This document shows, piece by piece, positions 25,308 to 33,400 of a stretch of DNA of 39,065 nucleotides. Position numbers and translations under genes: made by a program. Origin of the DNA: Myxococcales bacterium (GTDB taxonomy: Bacteria > Myxococcota > UBA727 > VGSZ01); NCBI GenBank assembly GCA_023248635.1, contig JAHFED010000056.1, positions 1 through 39,065 on the forward strand. The letters run 5' to 3'. The notes under the pieces are model-generated. The model saw only the letters and a program-made list of their open reading frames with translations. It ran no database searches and had not been told where the DNA came from. Within the stretch, counting starts at the first letter, position 1, and each line of letters begins with the position of its first letter.

Positions 25308-25700
25308 TCAGACCGAGCGGGGCAAGGGGCTCGGTTGCGCAGGGGGACCTTGTTTGGGGGCGATGACGAAGACGGGAGTGGCCGGAGCGACGACGACGCC
25401 GGAGTCGACGGCTTCGGTGGCTGCCGGTGCAAGCTCGATGGGAACGAGGGTGAGGAGCGCCGAAGGGAAGCCAAGGGATCCACCGGCGCCTGGGTTCAGC
25501 GTGAGCGGACAGTGGGCATGCTCATCGTCGGCGACGAGCTCGAACGCCGCGAGGGTGTCAACGTCGTGGGTAACCTGAACCTGAGCGCGGGCTCCGACGG
25601 TCTCGACGAGCTCGCCATGCTCGGCACAGCGGACGTGGCGCACCATGCCGTGCAGCACCGACGAGGTCTGGGCAGCCACAAACAAGAGCAGGGCCAGCAT
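25308..25700 (-). CDS. Small exported His/Cys protein, first gene of the metal operon
   Basis: The protein begins MLALLLFVAAQTSSVLHG, a signal or single helix. Two likely metal-binding clusters follow: VRHVRCAEHGE and DDEHAHCPL. The rest is Ala/Pro/Val-rich with a hydrophobic stretch near LLTLVPIEL. It ends 21 bases before the outer-membrane protein gene. A longer reading frame extends to a GTG at 25833-25835, so the start is uncertain; ATG 25700 leaves a clean divergent promoter region. The operon position and His/Cys motifs suggest metal sensing or handling, but the family is not recognised. Confidence 0.6.
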   Translation of the reverse strand: MLALLLFVAAQTSSVLHGMVRHVRCAEHGELVETVGARAQVQVTHDVDTLAAFELVADDEHAHCPLTLNPGAGGSLGFPSALLTLVPIELAPAATEAVDSGVVVAPATPVFVIAPKQGPPAQPSPLPRSV

Positions 25701-25893
25701 GGCGATCGGCGATGATCGCGCCGCGCCGACGGTGGGCTGAGTGCGGGGTGCTGGAGTCTCGCGCGCAGAGAACACGGATGAATCGATGCCATGGAATGTC
25801 GAAGCCAGCAAAGTGCTTCCTGCTTTGATTGGCACGGCTCAAGAGGCGCCACGGCGCTTGGCGTCGGCGGGTTTTTGGGAGCAACGTGCGCGT

Positions 25894-27372
25894 GTGCAAG
25901 AGTCTCCCATCGCTCTCGTCTTTGTGTGCGCTCTGGGGCTGGTGGGCTGCGCGACCACGCCCCTGCACCATGACGACGTCGACGTCGCCACTCTTCCCGG
26001 GCGGCCCCTGCGGGTAATGGACTGGCAGAGCAAAGGCGCCGCCGCCTTCGACGACCTCGCTGCCTACTTGAAGGTCGACACCATCAACCCACCCGGCCAC
26101 GAGAAAAGCGGTGCGCTTTTTCTCCAGGCGCTGCTGAAGAACCACGACATCGACAGCGAGATCCTCGACCTCCCCGATGCCGGACCCGAGCGCGCGAGCT
26201 TGATCGCACGCGTGAAATCGACACTGCCGGCGACGGCTGGTCCACTGTGCCTGGTGAGCCACATCGACGTCGTCACTGCCGAAGTCGCCCGCTGGCCCAC
26301 CGATCGGGGTCCCCTGTCTGGCGCCGTCGTCGCCGAAGAGGGCGAGACCTTCGTCTACGGACGCGGCGCCCTCGACATGAAGGGCATGGCGATGATGGAG
26401 CTGCACGCTCTCTTCGCCCTCATCGAAAGCAAGATCGAGCGCTACCGCGACGTCGTCGTCGTCGCCGTCGCCGACGAAGAAGTGAAGAGCCGGGGCATGC
26501 AGCACATGATCTCCGACGAGGTGTGGGCCAAGATCGGCTGCACCCACGCCATCAACGAAGGAGGCCTTGGGCTCAAAGACGCCATCGTCGAAGGGCAAAC
26601 CGTGTTCGCCATCTCGGTGGGCGAGCGTGGCGTGTTGTGGTCGAAGGTCGTCGCCGAGGGTCCACCAGGACACGGCAGCACGCCCATTCCCGGTCGTGCC
26701 CCCGAGCGTCTGCTGAAAGCGATGAAGCGTCTCGACGCGTGGCGCGACCAGCCGCTCATCCATCCAGCCATCTACGAGCTCCTGGCGGAGGTCGGCCACG
26801 AAGCCGGCGGCGCCCAGGGCTTCGTGCTTCAGCGTCCCTTCCTCGTCGACCTCCTGGTCAAAGATCGGCTGCAACAAAAGCCGACGACGCGGGCCATCAC
26901 CAGCAACACCATCCACCTGACGGGCTTTGGCGGCGCCGAGCAACCCAACGTGGTGCCGTCGACAGTGTGGGCCCAATACGACGTGCGTTTGTTGCCGGGG
27001 ACGACGCCGGCGGCGATGAGGGCGACCATCGAGGCCCTTCTGCACGACATCGAAGGCGTGCACCTCGAGGTGCTGGAGGAAAAAGAGCCAGGCATCAGCG
27101 ACTGGGACGATCCCCTGTTTCGCGCCTTGCAGAGAAACGCCGTCGACGGCGTCGCTCGGGCTGTCGCTGGCCCGGTCATCAGCCCCGGCTTCACGGATTC
27201 CATCTTGTTGCGACGTCGCGGCGTGAAGGCCTACGGCATCATCCCCGTCGTCATCGATGCCAAGGACTCGGCCACCATGCACGGCGACGGCGAGAGGGTC
27301 AGCCGCGAGAACATCGTGCGGGGCACCCGCACCCTGGCCCTGACCCTGGCCGACGTCGTCGGCGCCCCATGA
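25894..27372 (+). CDS. M20-family metallopeptidase lipoprotein
   Basis: This 492-aa zinc peptidase/deacylase of the ArgE/CPG2/DapE group has a lipobox (VCALGLVGC). Zinc and catalytic motifs are in order: SHIDVV, YGRGALDMKG, ADEEV, NEGG, PGHGSTP in the dimerisation lid and MHGDGERVS near the end. Residues between SNTIHLTGF and LEVLEEKEPG form the lid domain. The chosen GTG 25894 has GGGAG ~10 bases upstream; earlier in-frame ATGs such as 25786 would add an unlikely long n-region. It is divergent from the metal operon, 193 bases away. Confidence 0.88.
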   Translation: MQESPIALVFVCALGLVGCATTPLHHDDVDVATLPGRPLRVMDWQSKGAAAFDDLAAYLKVDTINPPGHEKSGALFLQALLKNHDIDSEILDLPDAGPERASLIARVKSTLPATAGPLCLVSHIDVVTAEVARWPTDRGPLSGAVVAEEGETFVYGRGALDMKGMAMMELHALFALIESKIERYRDVVVVAVADEEVKSRGMQHMISDEVWAKIGCTHAINEGGLGLKDAIVEGQTVFAISVGERGVLWSKVVAEGPPGHGSTPIPGRAPERLLKAMKRLDAWRDQPLIHPAIYELLAEVGHEAGGAQGFVLQRPFLVDLLVKDRLQQKPTTRAITSNTIHLTGFGGAEQPNVVPSTVWAQYDVRLLPGTTPAAMRATIEALLHDIEGVHLEVLEEKEPGISDWDDPLFRALQRNAVDGVARAVAGPVISPGFTDSILLRRRGVKAYGIIPVVIDAKDSATMHGDGERVSRENIVRGTRTLALTLADVVGAP

Positions 27373-27472
27373 AGACCTGTTGTGACGCGGCGCAAGATCC
27401 CTGGTCTCTGGCACCTCGAACGGCGCCGGAAGTCGGTCGACAGCCGCCGCCGAAAACGATGATGATTCCGCC

Positions 27473-29242
27473 ATGAAGTTCCCCCTCTCCGGGCCCGCGT
27501 CGACGTCGGGACGTGGCGGCGTCTTGCAGCAGCCCCCATCGACGCCGGCCATCGCCGAGGCCGACCTGCCCTCCCTCAACGACGCCGACCTCGAGCCTCT
27601 TGGCGAGGTCAAAGGTGCAGCGAAGCCAGAGCGCGCCGCCGTCTTTGACGCCCGTGCCCACGACAGGACGGCCGCCGCGAGCCTGGGTGGCCCTGCCCGC
27701 GCGACGCGCTTCGATCTGGCGGCGGCGGTGTCCTCGCTGCGCAACGAACCTCAGGCCCCCGAAGCCCAGCTCGCCAGCATCGTCGACGTCCATCTCGATG
27801 GCCTCGACCCAAAGGCGATCCAGAGCCTCATCAACCACCACCTGACCAAGCTCGGCCTGCGCAATGCCGCCGGAGAGTGGGTGCGACCCGAGCTGAAGGT
27901 CGACTTCAAAGACGTCACCTCCAAGCAGTTGAAGGATCTCAGCTGGCAGATGGCCGCCCTGGCCCGCCACAACACCTACATGCACAAGGCCGCCGGAGCC
28001 GCCGACAACGCCGCCCTCGGGGAGCTGGCAAACCTCTCCTCCGCGCAGGGCGTGGCCCGGGAGGCCGTCGTCTTTGCCTTCGTGCTCGAGAAGCTCACGC
28101 AGTCGTTTGCGACGGACCCCGATCGTCTCGACGCTTTCCTGCAGATCGCCCGTACCCCTGGAGGTCTGCTCGGCGACATGGCGGCCCAAGGCGTGTCCCA
28201 CGGCATCAAGTTCAGCATCGTCGAAGAAGCGGTCGAGGGCATCGTGCGGGCGCTGCGCCGCGGTGCCGTCGCTCCTGACGAGTTTCGCAAGCTCTTGCAG
28301 CTGAACATCAACGTGATGGCAGTGATGGACGACCCCGACAACAACGCCGCCGGCATGCGCTTGTCGGCGCGCGCTGCGGCCGAGGGCGATGGCCACAAAG
28401 CCGACGCTGCCACCCTCGACCCCAACTCCAAGCTCATTCGTCTCTCGTTCCTCGCCGACCCCACCGAGTGGGTCAGCATGTACAACACCTGGAACGCGAT
28501 CCTCGGCCTGCAGTCCGAGATGTCGCCCTTCTTCCTCATGAAGCTGCTCATCCCCTCGGTGGGCAACTTCTACGACGACCCGAAGGCGTACATGCACAAC
28601 CGCGTCGTCGCCCTCTACATGTTCATGGTGTGGCGGCAGTCGGGCCCCGATCAACTCAGCAGCGGCGAGCCGGTGAATTGGACCCTGCCGAAGGTCGCCG
28701 ACTCGCTGGCCCGCCAGAACCTCGAGAACACCCGCACCTTCGAAAAGAGAGCCCTGGCCGACGGCTTCGGCGCCGGCGAACCCATCGGGGTCTTGGCCGG
28801 GATGCTCAACCGCTATCTCAAGACTCCCGAGCTGTGGGATCAACACCAACCACTGACCCATGCCTCGATCGACGCCTTCACCAGAGATTTGGCGGCTGAG
28901 ATGCGCCAGGCATCCAAGGGCGGCGTCGTCGATGCGCAGAAAATGACGACGGGCAGCGAGTTCATCCGCGCCCTGGCCCACGACAACAACGGCGCCGGCG
29001 TCACCACCGACCAAGCCCTGGCGGCGTTGAAGGCCACCGTCGGTGCCATTCAAAGTGCCGACAGAGAGCTGCTCCTCGACGGCACTGGGCCGATGGTGAA
29101 GGCCTACCAGCTCTTGACCCGACACCGCGCTGGTCTTTCAGACGGCGTGTTGAACGCCGAAGAGGAGAAGCACGTCGTCGCCGGCAAAGGGGGGTCGCTG
29201 GCTTCGCTCTTTCTCGCCGAGATGCGCTCTCGCAGCCGCTGA
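27473..29242 (+). CDS. Hypothetical helical protein (589 aa)
   Basis: The chain has a disordered Pro/Ala N-terminus (~1-100) and then an almost entirely helical body (SKQLKDLSWQMAALARHNTYM, AYMHNRVVALYMFMVWRQ). It has no signal peptide or obvious transmembrane helix. Asp-rich loops (DDPDNNAAG, HDNNGAGVTTDQ, RAGLSDGVLNAEEE) look like EF-hand or calcium-type turns. No known domain is recognised. It stands 100 bases after the peptidase and 46 bases before the crotonase ATG on the same strand. It could be a structural or effector-like protein; that is only a guess. Confidence 0.75.
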   Translation: MKFPLSGPASTSGRGGVLQQPPSTPAIAEADLPSLNDADLEPLGEVKGAAKPERAAVFDARAHDRTAAASLGGPARATRFDLAAAVSSLRNEPQAPEAQLASIVDVHLDGLDPKAIQSLINHHLTKLGLRNAAGEWVRPELKVDFKDVTSKQLKDLSWQMAALARHNTYMHKAAGAADNAALGELANLSSAQGVAREAVVFAFVLEKLTQSFATDPDRLDAFLQIARTPGGLLGDMAAQGVSHGIKFSIVEEAVEGIVRALRRGAVAPDEFRKLLQLNINVMAVMDDPDNNAAGMRLSARAAAEGDGHKADAATLDPNSKLIRLSFLADPTEWVSMYNTWNAILGLQSEMSPFFLMKLLIPSVGNFYDDPKAYMHNRVVALYMFMVWRQSGPDQLSSGEPVNWTLPKVADSLARQNLENTRTFEKRALADGFGAGEPIGVLAGMLNRYLKTPELWDQHQPLTHASIDAFTRDLAAEMRQASKGGVVDAQKMTTGSEFIRALAHDNNGAGVTTDQALAALKATVGAIQSADRELLLDGTGPMVKAYQLLTRHRAGLSDGVLNAEEEKHVVAGKGGSLASLFLAEMRSRSR

Positions 29243-29288
29243 TGCCCCGACGTTGCGCGAGCGCGTTTTTCGATCATCATCCCGCGTC

Positions 29289-30092
29289 ATGACGACAGCG
29301 CCGCGGGTCACTCTCACCATCGTCGAGCACGTCGCCCACGTGCGCCTCAACCGCCCCGAGAAGCGCAATGGCTTCGACGTCGCCATGTTCGAGGCCCTCA
29401 TCGAAACCGGCGAACGCCTGATCGCCGATCGCAGCGTGCGGGCGGTGGTGCTCGCGGGTGAGGGCAAGGCTTTTTCGGCGGGGCTTGATTGGATGTCGAT
29501 CATGGCCGCGGGTGCGGAGGCAGCCGAGCAGCTCTTGTCGCCGTCGGGGAGCAGCCCGGCCAACGCCGCCCAACGCTCCTGCTGGGTGTGGCGTGAGGTG
29601 CCAGTGCCCGTGATCGCCGCCGTGCACGGCGCGGTGCTCGGTGCGGGCCTGCAGCTCGCCCTTGCCGCCGACCTCCGGATCGCTGCGCCCGACTCGATGT
29701 TGGGGGCTCTCGAGGTGCGTTATGGATTGGTGCCCGACATGAGCGCATCGCAGGTGCTGCTCAAGCTCGTGCGGCCCGACGTGGCCCGGGAGCTGCTCTA
29801 CACCGGCCGTCAGGTCGCCGCCGACGAAGCGCTGCGCCTGGGCCTGGTCACCCAACTGGCCGACGATCCCGTGGCCGCAGCAACGTCGATGGCCCTGGCC
29901 ATCGCTGCCCATTCCCCCCATGCCGTGCGCGCGGCCAAGGCCTTGTGCCAAGGGGCACCCGAGCTGAGCGTTGCGGCCGCCCTGGCCTTCGAGGCCACGC
30001 TGCAGAAGCAGCTGATCGGCACCAAGAACCAGCTCGAAGCGGCGCGGGCGATGATGGCCCGAGACGTCCCGATCTTCGACGATCCAACCTGA
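29289..30092 (+). CDS. Crotonase/enoyl-CoA hydratase family protein
   Basis: This 267-aa crotonase-fold protein has oxyanion-hole segments LAGEGKAFSAGLDW and HGAVLGAGLQLALAADLRIA. GALEVRYGLVPDMSASQ places Glu at the position often used by hydratases for water addition, and Asp follows in VPDM. It could act as an enoyl-CoA hydratase or a related isomerase/thioesterase. The substrate is not predictable. ATG 29289 is preferred to the upstream extension. The gene is followed by a small stem (30099-30120) and then a multi-hairpin repeat. Confidence 0.88.
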   Translation: MTTAPRVTLTIVEHVAHVRLNRPEKRNGFDVAMFEALIETGERLIADRSVRAVVLAGEGKAFSAGLDWMSIMAAGAEAAEQLLSPSGSSPANAAQRSCWVWREVPVPVIAAVHGAVLGAGLQLALAADLRIAAPDSMLGALEVRYGLVPDMSASQVLLKLVRPDVARELLYTGRQVAADEALRLGLVTQLADDPVAAATSMALAIAAHSPHAVRAAKALCQGAPELSVAAALAFEATLQKQLIGTKNQLEAARAMMARDVPIFDDPT

Positions 30093-30134
30093 GCGAGATT
30101 GGGCTCGGTCAGCAGCCCAACCCCCGCACCGGGT

Positions 30135-30348
30135 AATCCCCGATCTCGCTGAACTTCGACCGCGGAGCGGTCTCGTTCATCTCCCTCGGGGATGCTCTTC
30201 TGGGAGGTCTGGTGCAGACCTCCCCCCGCGCCGGCGGAGCCGGACGCGGGGCCCCCCACCAACTCCGCGTTCCGCGGGCGCGCTTCACGCGCATCATCCC
30301 GCGTCTTTCCAATTCAGAACGCGGTCGAACATCAAGCGGACGCGGGAT
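30135..30348 (+). repeat. Multi-hairpin dispersed element, copy 2
   Basis: This second copy matches the element at 5640-5853 in the same orientation. The outer stem ATCCCCGA/TCGGGGAT is perfect here but has one mismatch in copy 1. The AGGTCT hairpin is extended here to nine perfect pairs (GGGAGGTCT/AGACCTCCC). A one-base length difference lies in the last hairpin loop. It starts 43 bases after the crotonase stop. With the flanking sequence it fills the 352-bp gap before the giant lipoprotein start; no gene is seen there. Confidence 0.85.
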
Positions 30349-30444
30349 AAGACTCCGTCGTCGCTGGGCCGTCGTGTGCGGTGCCACCGGAACAAGCTCT
30401 GGAGCCGCACCAACGGCTCGAACCGTCGGCTCTTCGGAGGGTGT

Positions 30445-33400
30445 GTGTTTTCACCTCGGTCTGCCCCCAGCTTCGCTCTCATCGTCGTCGTCGCCAGCGG
30501 CCTGGGGTGCCCGGCACCAGAGCCGCCACCGCTGCAGGGCGTGCAGGTCGGCACCCTGGTCGGCGAGGTCTTCATCGAGGATCCCGATCGGCAGAGCATC
30601 GGCGACGCCGTCGTCACTGTGCTTGGATCCCCGGCGTCGGCGGTCTCGGTCGCCAACAAGCAGTTCGTGCTCGAGTCGGTGGCACTCGGCACGCGCACGG
30701 TGTCGATCGTGCACGAAGCGCTGGGCCGGGCCACGGTCTTCGACGTCGAGATCAAGAGTCCCTTTCAGACGGTGACCCTCGACGCCGGCGACACCACGCT
30801 CAAGCGCGCGGCGGCGATCAACGGCACGGTGTTGGGCGTGTCGCGCGAAAACCTGCCCCAGGTGTTTCTGGTGGGAGGCACGAGCCAGCAAGTGGCCAAC
30901 GTCGGCGACGACGGCACCTTTGCGCTCGCCAACCTGCCCGCGGCGCGGGTGCAGATCGGGTTTGCGGCCGTCGACCGGGGGCTGGTCGTGCAGGAGCTCG
31001 ATCTCGTCGAAGGAGAGACCACGTCGCTGAGCCCTGTCACCCTCGAAGCCAGCAGCGTCGGTGATCTGCGCATCACCGGCCGGGTGCGGCTGGCCGGCGA
31101 GACCGAGCACACCGGCATCAGCGTGATTCTCAATGGAGGCTCGCAGGTGGTGGCCGCCGACGATGACGGCGTCTACGTCTTCTCCGATCTCTCGCCGGGC
31201 TTGTTCACCATCGAGGCCCGTCGGCCGGGCTTCCGCTCGGTGCTGATGCCCACCGTCGCGCTCAGCGCAGACGGCAGCGTGGACGGCATCTTCGATGCGT
31301 TCCTGGCTCCCGGCCAAGACGACGCCAGCATCGGGGGCGGGGGAGACGGGGGCGAGGAGGGGAGCGCATTTCAAGTCTTCATCGACAACCCGCGCGTGGG
31401 CGACCGCATCTTTGCCAGCGACGAGCTGGTGCTGGGTGCCCGCCTCGAAGGCAGCGGCGCCGACGCCGTCGCCAACTCCGAGTTGTCTTGGGACTTTCGC
31501 GCTGCCGGCGGCGGAGGAGCGTTGACGAGCCTCGGCACCGGCCGCGTCGTCGTCGTCGATACGGGGGCGGTGCCGGGATTGCTGGGCGAGATCGAGCTGG
31601 TGCTCAGCGGTGTGCATGCCGGCCTCACCGACGTCGCCACCGCCACGGTCTTCGTCGATCCCTTGATCGTCACGCCCACCTTCAACGCCCGCGTTGACCT
31701 CGCGCTGGGCAGCTCGGCCATCGCCCTCCCCTCGATCAGCGTCGGCGTCGACGGCGTCATCACCCTGCCGATGACCGAGACCCAACCGGTCGCCCTCACG
31801 GCCACCGTGCTCGACGGGCGCGGCGTCGACGTCAGCGGCGGCCTCGAGTGGGCTTCGGACACGGGCTTCTTCTTCACCGGGCCCGAGAGCGCGCTCTCGG
31901 TGTTGCCCGTGGGAACCCACACCTTTGCCGTGCGCTTCTCCGATGGGCAGGACCTCATCGATGCCGCCAGCGTCGTCGTCGTCGTCGCCCCTCTCGAATT
32001 CGCGCTCACCATCGAGGCCCCGCTCGACGTGGCGGCCAACCCCGCCCCGCGCGGTGATGTGCTCAACAACCCGCCTTACTTCGATGACACCGGCGTGCCT
32101 TTGCTCGCCCTCGTCGACCATCCCTTCCAGCTGGTGTTTCCGGTGACCGCGGCGACCTGGCGCGACGGCGACGGCGACGTCATCGCCACCGGACCCCTGG
32201 TGCGACAGCTCGACGGCTCCTTCCGATTCACCGGTCGCGCCCGAGACCTGAGCCCCGGAGCGCACCTGCTCTCTCTCGAGCTCAGCGACGTGCAGGGCAA
32301 CGCCACGTCGTCGACCACGCTGATCACCGTGCAGGAGGTCGTGTTCGACGCCGTCTTTGCCCTGCCGCTCATCGACGCCGACGTCGAAGAGGGCGACGCC
32401 GTCGTCGTCGACGTCGACGTCGAGCACAGCTTGTTGGGCAATGGGCTTTTGCGCAGCGATCTGCACGTCAGCTACACCAGCTCGTTGGTCGGGCTCTTGC
32501 GCAACGCGGGCGGCGCCTCGGTGTTCGGCGTCGACGAGACGCCGGCCCTGGTCGGCATGGGCATCGGTCGTCACACGCTCACCGCCCGGGTCACCGATGG
32601 TCGGGGCGTGGCCGCCGCGACCCGGGATGTGGTGGTGCGCAGACCCGGGGTGAACATCAACATCCTCGAGCCTGCCGACGACAGCGCGCTGTCCCCCGGC
32701 TTGCCCGTGCGCTTCACCGCCACCGCCGTCGAAGACGACGCCAACGACGACGCCACCTTCCGTTGGCTCATCGATGGCGAAGAGATCGACGCGACCTTCG
32801 GCGACTACGGCACCGACGCCGCCAATCCCACGCGCTTGACCATCGATCTGGGGGCCTTCGCCGCCGACGTCGGCATCTTCGCCGATCCGCGGCTGGCCCC
32901 CGGTCCGCACCTGCTCTCGTTCTGCGCGACCCTCGAGGGACTCGACTCCTGCCAGAGCGTGGACCTCGAGGTCCCGCCCTTGGGCTTCGAGCTGTGTCCC
33001 TCGGTGTCGCCCCGCTCCATCACGGCGGGCCAAACCGAGGTGTGGGAGGAGGTACGACGCTTGAACTGCGACGTCACCGTCAACGGCGGCACCCTGATCA
33101 TCGCCCCCGGCGCCCGCATCGTCATCGACGACTTGGGCAGCGGGCTTCGCTTTCTCGCGATGGGCCCCGCTGGCGGCAGCATCCACATCGGCGACATCGG
33201 CAGCAATCGTCCGGCGATCATCGAGAGCAACACCCGGGTGGGCGCCAGCTGGTTCGGGCTGCAGCTGCAGGTTACGGGGACGACGGCGGCGTCGGTGGTC
33301 ATCGAAAACGCCATCCTGCGGGATGCCGATCGCGCGATCCGGCCCGCCTTCGGCGGTGTCTTCGAGTCCGAGCAGCAGCAGCTCTCCTTGCACAAAGTCA

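Noticed and set aside
25701-25893. Zur or Mur operator in the divergent metal-operon promoter region
   Set aside because: No A/T-rich dyad typical of Fur-family sites is visible; only a weak GCGATC/GATCGC pair next to the ATG.
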